Shown: piece by piece, positions 22,330 through 31,170 of the stretch
Layout: the number at the start of each line of letters is the position of its first letter
Numbering within the stretch: the stretch's first letter is position 1
Assembly: GCA_013375385.1 (NCBI GenBank)
Contig: JABXJY010000001.1
Span: 1 to 35,926, forward strand
Length of the DNA stretch: 35,926 bases
Source of the DNA: Desulfobacterales bacterium
GTDB taxonomy: Bacteria; Desulfobacterota; DSM-4660; Desulfatiglandales; B25-G16
Direction of reading: 5' to 3'
Translations under genes and position numbers: made by a program
The notes under the pieces: model-generated
Seen by the model: the letters and a program-made list of their open reading frames with translations, nothing else
Database searches by the model: none
What the model was told of the DNA's origin: nothing

Positions 22330-23748
22330 CTAAACACCCATCTCTAGCAGAGGGCCCTTCTTATAGTATTGTCTGATGTATTTTTCATCTATCCTTTTTA
22401 GTTCCCCCTCTGGAAGCATTGAGAGGAGCTCCCACCCCAAGTCGAGTGTCTGTTCAATGGTTCTATTTTCATCCACTCCCTGATTAACAAACCTCTCTTC
22501 AAAAACGTCTGCAAACTTCAAATTGAGGCGATCCCTTTCGCTCAATGCCTCCTCTCCGACAACTGCAACGAGGCTCCGCACATCCCTCCCTTCAGCATAA
22601 GCAGAATAACATTGGTCAGACACCCCTAAATGATCTGCCCTTGTTCTGCCTTCGCCTATGCCTTCGTTCATGAGCCTCGACAGGCTGGGCAAAACATCAA
22701 CGGGCGGATAAATTCCCTTTCTGTGCAACTCCCGAGAGAGAACAAACTGCCCCTCAGTTATATATCCTGTAAGGTCCGGTATGGGATGTGTTATGTCATC
22801 ATCTGGCATAGAGAGGATTGGCATCTGAGTGATAGAGCCTTTCTTGCCTCTGATCCTCCCTGCCCTCTCGTAATTGGTTGCCAAATCGGTATACATGTAA
22901 CCCGGATACCCTCTTCTCCCAGGAACCTCTTCCCGTGCCGCTGAAATTTCCCTCAGTGCCTCACCGTAATTGGTCATGTTTGTAAGTATGACCAACACAT
23001 GAGTGTCGTAATTAAAGGCAAGAAACTCCGCGGTTGTAAGCGCCATTCTTGGGGTAATAATCCTCTCAATGGCAGGATCATCTGCCAAATTGATAAAGGA
23101 CACTATCCTCTCCAATGCCCCGGTTGATTCGAAGCTATTCATGAAAAAATTTGCCTCCTCATGGGTTATCCCCATAGCTGCAAAAATCACCGAGAAAGGT
23201 TCCTCTGAACCCAAAACGGTAGCCTGCCTTGCAATCTGTGCAGCAAGATCATTATGGGGTAATCCAGCGCCTGAAAAGATGGGAAGCTTTTGTCCTCTCA
23301 CCAGGGTATTCATTCCGTCAATGGTGGAGATACCAGTCTGAATAAATTCATCCGGATAGGCCCTTGCTGTTGGGTTTATAGCCGCACCTGTAATTGGCAA
23401 CCGGACCTCCGGAATGATATCGGGGCCACCATCAATCGGCCGACCCAAGCCATCGTAGGACCTTCCTAGCATCTCCTTGGAAATAGAGATTTTCATAATG
23501 TCCCCAGAAAATCTGACTCTCGTCTGATCCGTATCAAGCCCCCTCGTGCCTTCAAATACCTGGACAATGGCCAAATTCTCCTGTGACTCCAGGACCTGAC
23601 CCATTCTGTTGTCACCTCCAGGTGTCCTGATATGAACAACCTCTCCATAGGCCACCCCTTCCACACCTTCAACAATCAGAAGAGGCCCTGCAACCTGGAC
23701 AACAGACCTGTACTCCCTTGATTTTATATCCCTAGGTCTCTCTTTCAT
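22330..23748 (-). CDS. atpB: V/A-type ATPase subunit B (non-catalytic)
   Basis: 472 residues of the alternating A3B3 head. Like other B subunits it lacks a true P-loop and instead has FSGAGLPHNDLAAQIARQA; the arginine finger region is in ITQMPILSMPDDDITHPIPD. SMLPEGELKRIDEKYIRQYY near the end is typical. It overlaps subunit A by 4 nt (ATGA), giving coupled synthesis of the two head subunits. The length matches bacterial V-type B (about 460). Confidence 0.98.
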   Translation of the reverse strand: MKERPRDIKSREYRSVVQVAGPLLIVEGVEGVAYGEVVHIRTPGGDNRMGQVLESQENLAIVQVFEGTRGLDTDQTRVRFSGDIMKISISKEMLGRSYDGLGRPIDGGPDIIPEVRLPITGAAINPTARAYPDEFIQTGISTIDGMNTLVRGQKLPIFSGAGLPHNDLAAQIARQATVLGSEEPFSVIFAAMGITHEEANFFMNSFESTGALERIVSFINLADDPAIERIITPRMALTTAEFLAFNYDTHVLVILTNMTNYGEALREISAAREEVPGRRGYPGYMYTDLATNYERAGRIRGKKGSITQMPILSMPDDDITHPIPDLTGYITEGQFVLSRELHRKGIYPPVDVLPSLSRLMNEGIGEGRTRADHLGVSDQCYSAYAEGRDVRSLVAVVGEEALSERDRLNLKFADVFEERFVNQGVDENRTIEQTLDLGWELLSMLPEGELKRIDEKYIRQYYKKGPLLEMGV

Positions 23749-25514
23749 GTTTGATTCCTCAAAGATTCGAATTCACTTTCAATGGATTTTAGCAACTCCT
23801 CATACCTCTGTGGAAAATCCTGGTTTGGCGTATACTTCATTCGGGCTATCTCATCCTTGACCTTCAGCACTGCTATTCTGCTCGCCATGATACCTGACTC
23901 AATTGCCTTGTTGACCTCTTGATGGAACTTCATAATGATCTTAAGCATGAGATATTGCTTCTCTTTGGAGCAGTAGGAATCTATTTCATGGTAGGCATGT
24001 TGTTGAAGATAGTCTTCTCTGATCATCCTTGCCACCTCTAAAAAGGCCCTGTCTGATTCCGGTAATGCATCCTGGCCGACCAACTGAACAATCTCCTGCA
24101 ACTCAGCCTCTTTCTCCAGGAGAGCCATCGTCTCTCGTCTGAGGGTTTGAAATTCCGTGTCTACGTTTTTGTCATACCACGGTCTTACAAAGTCCAGATA
24201 GAGCGAGTAGCTCGTCAACCAGTTGATAGCAGGAAAATGTCTTCGGTCTGCCAGGTTTGTGTCTAATGCCCAGAAGGTGCTTACTACCCTCAAGGTATTT
24301 TGGGCAACGGGTTCAGAGAAATCACCCCCTGGCGGGGAGACCGCCCCAATGATAGAAACTGATCCAAATCTCTTTTCCTTCCCCAAGGTCACTACCCTGC
24401 CAGCCCTTTCATAGAAGTCAGCAAGCCTGGTACCCAAATAGGCTGGAAACCCTTCTTCGCCTGGCATCTCCTCGAGTCTTCCTGAAATCTCTCTCAATGC
24501 CTCAGCCCACCGTGACGATGAGTCAGCCATCAAGGCTACATCATATCCCATATCCCTATAATACTCGGCAATGGTAACCCCTGTATAGATAGAGGCCTCT
24601 CTGGCTGCCACTGGCATATTTGAGGTATTGGCGATCAAGGCAGATCTCTCCATTAATTTTTCCCCGGTGTTTGGATCGTCCAATTCGGGAAAGGTCAGCA
24701 AGACCTCTGTCATTTCATTTCCTCTTTCTCCACAGCCGACATAGACGACAACCTGGGAATCAGCCCACTTTGCCAACTGATGTTGGCTAACCGTTTTGCC
24801 CGTTCCAAAACCCCCAGGAATGGCAGCGGTCCCTCCTTTGGCTATGGGGAAAAAGGTATCATAAATCCTCTGGCCTGTGAGCAGTGGTACCTCTGGGTCG
24901 AGTTTTTCTTTTAAGGGCCTTCCTATCCTTACGGGCCACTTTTGTTTCATTGTTAATTCTTTTCTTCCTCCTCCATCATCAAGAACAGCTATAACCTCAT
25001 CAACGGTAAACCTCCCGCTTTTAATCTCTAACACCCTACCGTGTATCCCTGGCGGGACCATTACTTTATGCAGGATAACCTTTGATTCCTGAACCTCCCC
25101 TATATAGTCCCCTTCAACGAGCTCATCACCCTTTTTGACCGTGGGCATAAAGTCCCACTTTTTTTCGGGATCCAAGCTGGGAACACTGATCCCTCTGGTT
25201 ATGTAATCCCCTGCCAGGTTCTTGATTCCAACTAAAGGCCGCTGTATTCCATCATAGAAATTGGCAATAATTCCTGGACCAAGCTCCACTGATAGGGGGG
25301 CACCTGTTCTTACGACCTCTTCCCCTGGCTTGAGCCCGGTAGTATCTTCATAAATCTGTATATAGGCCAAATCTCCTATCAACTTTATCGTCTCTCCCAT
25401 CAAACCTTCCTGGCCCACCCTGACAACCTCATACATCTCGCAACCTCTCATATCTTTGGCGATTACAAGTGGACCAGCAATGCTCTGGATCTTTCCTGTC
25501 TTTTGATCTGTCAT
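23745..25514 (-). CDS. atpA: V/A-type ATPase subunit A (catalytic)
   Basis: 589 residues. The order is N-terminal barrel (~1-75), the non-homologous region specific to V/A-type A subunits (~115-185), nucleotide domain with P-loop GGFGTGKT (234-241), then GCGERGNEMTEV with the catalytic Glu, and the C-terminal helical bundle. In many A subunits the P-loop reads GAFGSGKT or GPFGSGKT; GGFGTGKT is a mild variant that keeps the Lys and Thr. Hydrolyses or makes ATP with subunit B. Starts 10 nt after subunit F, preceded by GGAG. Confidence 0.98.
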   Translation of the reverse strand: MTDQKTGKIQSIAGPLVIAKDMRGCEMYEVVRVGQEGLMGETIKLIGDLAYIQIYEDTTGLKPGEEVVRTGAPLSVELGPGIIANFYDGIQRPLVGIKNLAGDYITRGISVPSLDPEKKWDFMPTVKKGDELVEGDYIGEVQESKVILHKVMVPPGIHGRVLEIKSGRFTVDEVIAVLDDGGGRKELTMKQKWPVRIGRPLKEKLDPEVPLLTGQRIYDTFFPIAKGGTAAIPGGFGTGKTVSQHQLAKWADSQVVVYVGCGERGNEMTEVLLTFPELDDPNTGEKLMERSALIANTSNMPVAAREASIYTGVTIAEYYRDMGYDVALMADSSSRWAEALREISGRLEEMPGEEGFPAYLGTRLADFYERAGRVVTLGKEKRFGSVSIIGAVSPPGGDFSEPVAQNTLRVVSTFWALDTNLADRRHFPAINWLTSYSLYLDFVRPWYDKNVDTEFQTLRRETMALLEKEAELQEIVQLVGQDALPESDRAFLEVARMIREDYLQQHAYHEIDSYCSKEKQYLMLKIIMKFHQEVNKAIESGIMASRIAVLKVKDEIARMKYTPNQDFPQRYEELLKSIESEFESLRNQT

Positions 25515-25524
25515 GATCTCCTTG

Positions 25525-25848
25525 CTATGCTATCTCGAATCCAACAGTCCTTCTAATAAGCTCCCGCATAGAGTCAATCTTTTCAGGCAGGGGGCCACTG
25601 CTATCCGGGATCTCCACAATTATAGGCATTATCCCTTTCCTATATCTGTTCGCCTCTTCCAATACATTCTTTATTTCCTCTGCTACCTTCTCGGTAACCA
25701 ATATCAAGGCGACGTTATCGCTAAACAGGCCCTTCAGTATCCCTCGAATATCTTCTTGCCTGATCTCCTCCATCAGGAACGTCTTTTTTATGCCTGCCAG
25801 CCTGAAGCCATAAACTGTGTGTCTATCTCCGATGAGGGCAATCTCCAT
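25525..25848 (-). CDS. atpF: V/A-type ATPase subunit F
   Basis: 107 residues with a Rossmann-like alpha/beta N-terminal domain (EIALIGDRHTVYGFRLAGI and NVALILVTEKVAEEI) and a C-terminal helix. It binds the lower part of shaft subunit D and regulates ATP hydrolysis in E. hirae (where it is called NtpG) and Thermus. Start and subunit C stop overlap as TAATG. Confidence 0.93.
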   Translation of the reverse strand: MEIALIGDRHTVYGFRLAGIKKTFLMEEIRQEDIRGILKGLFSDNVALILVTEKVAEEIKNVLEEANRYRKGIMPIIVEIPDSSGPLPEKIDSMRELIRRTVGFEIA

Positions 25849-26888
25849 TATTTCCTCACTACTACATCTCTGATCTCATCCCTATTCAGATCAACTTCTG
25901 TACTCCTGACGATAGCCAAAAGGTTTTTTACCTCTGTCTCTTTTGATACCAGGAAACCGATGAGAGGTCCCGGGCCAAATGGCTTTTTCTTCCTAATATC
26001 TCCTGCCTTTTTAACCACCAGATCATCGAGCACCTCTTCAAATGATAGAATAGAACCGGTTCTTTCATGCTCAGCCTGAGCGCTTAGGAGAGGCTCAAAA
26101 TATACTGTACCTTCCAGAAGGGATATAAGACCAGATAGATCCTCTTCATCAAGAGTAGGGAGCAATTCATTCAACAGCGCGCAATCGCGGATCAAAAAGG
26201 GATCAATATCTTCTAGGCGGAGCCCGTCATTCTTTGCCCTCAAAAGCATTTTAAGATTGTGGGTTTCGACACATATTTCTATAAAATCTCTGAATTCCTT
26301 AGTGCCTCTTAGCTTCAAGGCCCCTTCCCATAAATCTTCCCAAAAAATTTTATCCAATGAGGCCTCTAAAAAAAATAGGTTTTTAGTTTCGTTGTATTTG
26401 GCCAGCCCCCCACTTAACGATTGATAAGGGGTCCTTGCCAAGAGGGCAACAAAATCGTCCATGCCTTCTGCATCGATAAGGGTCTTAAGAAAGGCAAAGC
26501 CCAGCTCGCCTCCCTCAATAAAGGAATCTGCTATTTCCTCTTTCTTTAAGCCTCCATGTATTCCCCTCATGACTGTTCTTAAATTGATAACATCCCATCT
26601 TCTGAGGAGGTAGTCTCTTATTGGCCATGACCTTTTAGGAATGATCGTGGAGATCTCCCTCCCTAACTCGGAAAACTCCTCTAAGACAGCCTTCTCCAAT
26701 TCTCTTGAGTCACTAATTGCCTTTTCTGAGAGGTAAGGAAAATAATCTGTTCCCTCGAGAAGAGAGGCTACCTCTCCGGGCGATGCGCATCCCCATAGAT
26801 CCTCCCATCTTGCCGAAGAGATAAACTTCCCCTCTTTTGCCATTATTTTTGCATTGACATACAGGTATGAAAGGACTTCTCCAATCAT
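25848..26888 (-). CDS. atpC: V/A-type ATPase subunit C (d-type, shaft-to-ring connector)
   Basis: 346 residues, all-helical, the funnel that links shaft DF to the membrane K ring. Recognised by operon position, length (E. hirae NtpC ~335) and segments such as YLYVNAKIMAKEGKFISSARW at the N terminus and DYLLRRWDVINLRTVMRGI. C subunits diverge strongly, so sequence signatures are weaker than for A/B. It overlaps subunit E by 4 nt. Confidence 0.92.
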   Translation of the reverse strand: MIGEVLSYLYVNAKIMAKEGKFISSARWEDLWGCASPGEVASLLEGTDYFPYLSEKAISDSRELEKAVLEEFSELGREISTIIPKRSWPIRDYLLRRWDVINLRTVMRGIHGGLKKEEIADSFIEGGELGFAFLKTLIDAEGMDDFVALLARTPYQSLSGGLAKYNETKNLFFLEASLDKIFWEDLWEGALKLRGTKEFRDFIEICVETHNLKMLLRAKNDGLRLEDIDPFLIRDCALLNELLPTLDEEDLSGLISLLEGTVYFEPLLSAQAEHERTGSILSFEEVLDDLVVKKAGDIRKKKPFGPGPLIGFLVSKETEVKNLLAIVRSTEVDLNRDEIRDVVVRK

Positions 26889-27535
26889 ATCCTATCCCCA
26901 AAGAGGATCTTGGCCACATCCACCCTTATGCTCTCTCTAAGCCGATTCAATTTGGCCTCAAGGGTGTTGTCAACCTCCACCTGCTTTTCCGTATCCCTGA
27001 CAACTACACCTCCAAGGCACTGTATGGTCTCATCTGTTAAGGCCAAAGAGATATCTCTTCCTGTCATCTTCTTGACAAATGCACCTAATTTCCCCATCAT
27101 CTTACCCTTGAAGGTTTTGCTGTCCCTTTGGTTAAAGGCCAGCTCAAGTTTATCTCCGTCAACAACCTCAGAGGCAGAAGCAATCAGGTTAAACATTATA
27201 TCCTTGTATACAAGATTGTCCCGCTTCCCCTTTTCGGCCAACTCTTGCAGAACCTTTCTAGCCCCTTCAAATGAAGCAACAATTGCTTCCTCTTGGGCGT
27301 CCATCCTCTTTCGTCTAACGTCAATTTTAGTCTCGGCGATTATCCTTTGTTCTTCCAGGGAGGCGAGCCTTTCGCCGTTTGAAAGGATTCTCTCTGCCTC
27401 TCTCTCTGCTTTCTCCTGGGCAGCCTTCTTGATCTTATCCGCCTCTGCTTGAGCCCTAAGAAGTATCTCAGATACCTCCTTTTCTGCCTTTGCCTCTATG
27501 TGGGATATTATTTTGTCAACCCCTTCATCTGACAT
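26885..27535 (-). CDS. atpE: V/A-type ATPase subunit E (peripheral stalk)
   Basis: 216 residues from the ATG at 27535, chosen over a TTG at 27547 because AGGGG precedes the ATG by ~5 nt. A long Ala/Glu/Lys helix (~10-100) is followed by a globular C-terminal domain ending LRESIRVDVAKILFGD, the subunit E pattern. It pairs with subunit H as the right-handed coiled-coil stator. 150 nt separate it from subunit K upstream; these hold inverted repeats described separately. Confidence 0.95.
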   Translation of the reverse strand: MSDEGVDKIISHIEAKAEKEVSEILLRAQAEADKIKKAAQEKAEREAERILSNGERLASLEEQRIIAETKIDVRRKRMDAQEEAIVASFEGARKVLQELAEKGKRDNLVYKDIMFNLIASASEVVDGDKLELAFNQRDSKTFKGKMMGKLGAFVKKMTGRDISLALTDETIQCLGGVVVRDTEKQVEVDNTLEAKLNRLRESIRVDVAKILFGDRI

Positions 27536-27574
27536 AATTCCCCTCAATTAAATTCACATGGAATGGTGGAAGTA

Positions 27575-27673
27575 TGGAATATTGGGTAGCAAAATCAGTA
27601 GAAACAGTATCCAATCTTTTTTTCTTTTTCCATTAAACCCATCACTCCAATATTCCAATTGGGGCGAAGCCCC
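27575..27673. repeat. Inverted repeats in the atpK-atpE spacer
   Basis: TGGAATATTGG (27575-27585) is perfectly inverted as CCAATATTCCA (27647-27657), 61 nt apart. Next to the right arm, GGGGC/GCCCC (27661-27665, 27669-27673) makes a tight hairpin. In the minus-strand mRNA the tight hairpin comes 12 nt after the subunit K stop codon. The region has no coding potential and could shield the 3' end of an atpK message or reduce read-through to atpE, so that K, needed in about ten copies, exceeds the stalk and head subunits. That function is inference. Confidence 0.5.
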
Positions 27674-27685
27674 TAAGTTATTGAT

Positions 27686-28171
27686 TTAACCACCCATGAT
27701 CTTGGTTCCCACAAAGATCAGTATTGCTATAAGGAGACCGAAAATAGCAAAGGTCTCTGCCATGACAGCGAGGACAACTGCCTGGCCGAAAGTTTCTGGC
27801 CTTTTGGCTACGGCACCCATGCCACTGGCAGATATAGCGCCCTGCGCAACGGCTGTAATACTGCTTAAAGCAATCACGATGCCTCCCCCAAGGGCGGCAT
27901 AGCCCATGCCTATAGGAATTTCCTTGACCGTTCCCCCGAGTACGCCAACCCCTATAAGAATCAAAACAGCCCCCAGAAAACCATAAATTCCTTGGGTTTG
28001 TGGCAGCGCCTGGAGAACCAAAACAGGCCCAAACTTCTTGGGGTCCTCTGATATCACACCGGCCCCGGCAACGCCGGCCAAACCAACTCCAACCCCAGCG
28101 CTAATAGCAGCCACACCCATAGAAATTGCTGCCCCTATAATTGCTAAAACTGTTCCCATTGATAATTCCAT
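27686..28171 (-). CDS. atpK: V/A-type ATPase subunit K (membrane rotor ring), predicted Na+ type
   Basis: 161 residues from the ATG at 28171, which has GGGAGG 8 nt upstream; a TTG 2 codons earlier is less likely. Four membrane helices in two hairpins, the 16-kDa duplicated form. Helix 2 has LPQTQGIYGF (Leu56, Thr59, Gln60), helix 3 TAVAQG (Gln110) and helix 4 AETFAIFGL (Glu139). These align with the Na+ ligands of E. hirae NtpK (Leu61, Thr64, Gln65, Gln110, Glu139). Only one carboxylate per four helices is present, also as in NtpK. Prediction: a Na+-translocating ring; direction (synthesis or pumping) cannot be told. H+ use is possible, as Glu139 alone can carry protons. Confidence 0.96.
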   Translation of the reverse strand: MELSMGTVLAIIGAAISMGVAAISAGVGVGLAGVAGAGVISEDPKKFGPVLVLQALPQTQGIYGFLGAVLILIGVGVLGGTVKEIPIGMGYAALGGGIVIALSSITAVAQGAISASGMGAVAKRPETFGQAVVLAVMAETFAIFGLLIAILIFVGTKIMGG

Positions 28172-28187
28172 AAACAATACCTCCCTT

Positions 28188-30134
28188 TTATTTAATCTCT
28201 ACTGTTCTTAACCTCCTCTCAAGAGGTGTGTACTCTGTTCCTCCACTTTGATAAAACTTTGTAAAGAACTCTACATAATGTAATCTGAGCCCATGAACAA
28301 AGCTCCCCATGGCGTTAATGATAAAATTGAATAAGTGGCCAACAACAAAGACAATAATAGCGACGATTATCCCTATGGAACCTACCATGGAGAGCATGCC
28401 AGAGAGCACATTAACGGTCATGGCTATTCCTGTTGTGCACAACCCTAAGGCCATAAGTCTGGCATAAGAAAGAATATCCCCCATGAATCCTGTTACTTGA
28501 AACATGGCCATGGCCTTGTGCCCCATCAACAGCACTATGAGTGAGATTCCTATAAAGATCAGGCTGGCCGACTTATAGCCCAGCAGAAAGAAAACAATGC
28601 CTGGCTGGGCAAATAAAAACCAGAGGTTCCCACTCAGTGCCCTCCATATCTGTCCTCTTTTGAGGTTATGCAACACGTTTATCACTACACCAGTGTTCAC
28701 ATGGGCCAGGCCTATGATCAAGGCAATCAGCAAAAAGGCAGTGACTTGAACCATGGGATCAAATATCTGCAGAGCACCCAGTATAGACAACTTAAGCCCA
28801 AACCCACCGAACCATCCCCCAGAAAGGGCTCCTATAATAATGGTCGCTGCCCCTGCTGATGAAAGGATGATTCCCCCATCCCGTATTGCTTGATTATACC
28901 TTCCTCCCCCCCTTATTAATGAGAGACCCAACACAAGAGCGATTATCCCATACATTGCATCCGTCAACATGATTGAAAAGAACAGGAGAAAGCCCGGAAC
29001 CAAAAATAGGGTAGGATCAACGCCGTTATAGGCTGGCAATCCGTAAAGCCGCGTTAACAGCTCAAAACTCCTAATGAATTTAGGATTTTCCAACTGTACT
29101 GGAACATCATCGTTCTCATCAGGATCCGATACCCCTATAACACACGCCCCATGGCTGATCTCTCTTATCTCCTGAGCGGCTTGGGCGGACGAGTGCTCGG
29201 GAACCCAACCCTCAATAGCCACAACATGCTCCATCCTGGCAAACTTATTCTGGCTTTCTTCCCTTTGTCTCTCAATCAGCAACAGTTCCTGGTACTTCTC
29301 AAGCTCATCTCGCCATCTTTTAGCTATATCGATAATGATTGCCTCTCTTCTTATCTTCTCCTCATTCAACGCCATGAGTCTCTTATTAATGGAATCTATT
29401 GCCTCTTTTGGTGTTCCTTGCTGATCCTCTATTTCAATCCTTTCCCAGTTCAGCCGGCGAAGATTAGCTAACACCAGTGATGCTTGTTCCTTGAGGCAGA
29501 TTAATACTGTTACCAGCTTGTTCTCAGATGTCTCCCCGACCCCAAGGAAAACGTTACCGCTAGTCAATTCCTGTAATCTATCCCTTATATCGTCTATGCC
29601 CTCCCTTGGCACAGCACCCAAAAAGATAGACAGAAACTCTGACTCCCCTATATCTGATAGATCTATGTCCAATGGTAAAATCAGGTCCAATAACCCTTTT
29701 ATCCTCTCTGATTCTACAATCTCTTCTTCAATCTTTTCGAGCTCCTTAACAGGCCCTTCTACCTCTCTGTCAATCTTCTCTATGGTGCGGTCAACAGTAT
29801 CAATAAGCTCCTTACCATAGATCTCTTTGGTTTCAAGCCTTTTTGGCGGTAGAGGGGCAAAAACCCCCCTTATGAAACCTTCTTTTGGTTCAGGATTATG
29901 GCGTTCAAAAAGATCTAACAATCGATTTACCGCAATATTCTGGGCAGCTATTTTTCTGATATTAGGAGAAAAAGGGTGAGGTTCTAGCAGATCCTTCCAA
30001 TCAGGATCAGCAAGTTTTTCCGAATAATCAGTAAGATGGATCGTGCCGAGCTCTTGCAGTCTTTTAATTATCTCATACCTAAACCCCTCTAATCCAAGTA
30101 TCTGTATCTTTTTCATTCGGGCTGGTCTTAACAT
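28188..30134 (-). CDS. atpI: V/A-type ATPase subunit I (a-type stator)
   Basis: 648 residues. The N-terminal cytoplasmic half (~1-360) has coiled-coil arms, including segments around 90-150 and 255-300, which dock the peripheral stalks. The C-terminal half has seven to eight membrane helices starting at about FLVPGFLLFFSIMLTDAMYG. The conserved ion-path arginine is in GDILSYARLMALGL, equivalent to the essential Arg of yeast Vph1 a-subunits. It forms the half-channels next to the K ring. It starts 4 nt after subunit H and ends 16 nt before the subunit K start. Confidence 0.97.
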   Translation of the reverse strand: MLRPARMKKIQILGLEGFRYEIIKRLQELGTIHLTDYSEKLADPDWKDLLEPHPFSPNIRKIAAQNIAVNRLLDLFERHNPEPKEGFIRGVFAPLPPKRLETKEIYGKELIDTVDRTIEKIDREVEGPVKELEKIEEEIVESERIKGLLDLILPLDIDLSDIGESEFLSIFLGAVPREGIDDIRDRLQELTSGNVFLGVGETSENKLVTVLICLKEQASLVLANLRRLNWERIEIEDQQGTPKEAIDSINKRLMALNEEKIRREAIIIDIAKRWRDELEKYQELLLIERQREESQNKFARMEHVVAIEGWVPEHSSAQAAQEIREISHGACVIGVSDPDENDDVPVQLENPKFIRSFELLTRLYGLPAYNGVDPTLFLVPGFLLFFSIMLTDAMYGIIALVLGLSLIRGGGRYNQAIRDGGIILSSAGAATIIIGALSGGWFGGFGLKLSILGALQIFDPMVQVTAFLLIALIIGLAHVNTGVVINVLHNLKRGQIWRALSGNLWFLFAQPGIVFFLLGYKSASLIFIGISLIVLLMGHKAMAMFQVTGFMGDILSYARLMALGLCTTGIAMTVNVLSGMLSMVGSIGIIVAIIVFVVGHLFNFIINAMGSFVHGLRLHYVEFFTKFYQSGGTEYTPLERRLRTVEIK

Positions 30135-30138
30135 TATC

Positions 30139-30450
30139 TCAACCTAATACTGAATCTAAAATGAATTCCTTAGCCTTTTCCAGGTTTTTTTGGGCCTCTT
30201 TCCTCAGTTCCTCGATTTCCTTTTCCCATTCATTGGTAATATCCTGGCACTCCTCCCTTGCCTCCCCTCTGGCATCTTCCCTCATCTTCTCCGCTTGACC
30301 ATGAGCATTTCTCTTCTTTTCAGCCAACAATTCCTCTGCCTCTACCTTAGCTCTCTCAACTACCCTGATTGCCTCTCCTCTGGCGTTCTCTATCCTCTCT
30401 TTTGCCTCAGTCTCTGACTTCTTTATCTTTTGTAAGGATTCTAAGATCAT
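30139..30450 (-). CDS. atpH: V/A-type ATPase subunit H/G (peripheral stalk)
   Basis: 103 residues forming one continuous charged helix (SETEAKERIENARGEAIRVV, then AEELLAEKKRNAHGQAEKMR), with spacing suited to the right-handed coiled coil with subunit E. AGAGG lies shortly before the ATG. It is the first ATPase gene of the operon, 58 nt after bactofilin; with no clear promoter in the gap, bactofilin and the ATPase may share a transcript. Confidence 0.9.
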   Translation of the reverse strand: MILESLQKIKKSETEAKERIENARGEAIRVVERAKVEAEELLAEKKRNAHGQAEKMREDARGEAREECQDITNEWEKEIEELRKEAQKNLEKAKEFILDSVLG

Positions 30451-30508
30451 ACTAAGCCTCTCGTGCTTACTGGAATCTTTATAGGGGCTTATAGGAGAGA
30501 TATGATGG

Positions 30509-30901
30509 TTACTTCAAAACGGAAAGGCCTTCAGTTCTCGCTGGAGATATGGCAAGATTTTTCCCTTTCAGGTCTTTCATCTTGCAATTTCCCTCAAAGA
30601 TAACCCCTTCTTCAATGACTAATTTTGGGGTTTGAATATTGCCAAAAAGTTTGCCCGGGACTTTAATCTCGATCTTATTCTCTGCAAATATATCGCCATG
30701 AACCTCTCCTCTTATTATCATATCAGCAACATTTATCTGTGATCTAATAAGTGCACTTTCCCCTACGATCAAGGTTCCACTGGAGAAGATTTCACCGGAC
30801 AATTTTCCATCTATCCTGACAGCGCCGGTGAAGGAAAATTTACCCTCAAATTCTGTATCCCTGCCCAAAAAGGCGTTAATTTCGTCCCTTGCCTTCTTCA
30901 T
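30509..30901 (-). CDS. Bactofilin
   Basis: 130 residues of the bactofilin family (DUF583), a polymer-forming cytoskeletal protein. The centre is a right-handed beta helix with the usual G-x-hydrophobic turns: EGKFSFTGAVRIDGKLSGEI, then GTLIVGESALI, GEVHGDIFAENKIEI and GKLFGNI. Short disordered ends flank the core. It lies between rodA and the ATPase operon. Bactofilins often support cell-wall enzymes, consistent with the neighbouring rod-shape genes. The 269-nt gap upstream (30902-31170) contains a 7-bp inverted repeat CCGGAAA/TTTCCGG (31035-31065) and a weak minus-strand promoter candidate, TTGCAA-18 bp-TATAGA (31045-31074). Confidence 0.93.
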   Translation of the reverse strand: MKKARDEINAFLGRDTEFEGKFSFTGAVRIDGKLSGEIFSSGTLIVGESALIRSQINVADMIIRGEVHGDIFAENKIEIKVPGKLFGNIQTPKLVIEEGVIFEGNCKMKDLKGKNLAISPARTEGLSVLK

Positions 30902-31170
30902 TGACGACCCCCTCTAGATATTTACCAGCGGCTTAATAACATGATCTCATTGTTGATTGCAAGAAATTTGTACTACCTAACCCGGCCAAGCCGGAACCAA
31001 ACAGGATGTAAAAAGTTGAATAACTATTTATTCTCCGGAAATCCTCTATATCCATGGCTTTCCGGGCATTGCAAAAATTTTTCTGCGCGTTTTGAACACA
31101 AATTTACTCATAAGGGACTAAAAGGTAATTTCAAAAGGAGATTTTCGAAACTCTCAGCCTTACCTCATGA

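Noticed and set aside
31138..31155. Weak inverted repeat after rodA as a terminator
   Set aside because: The stem has a mismatch and almost no loop, and only a short T-run follows; not convincing.
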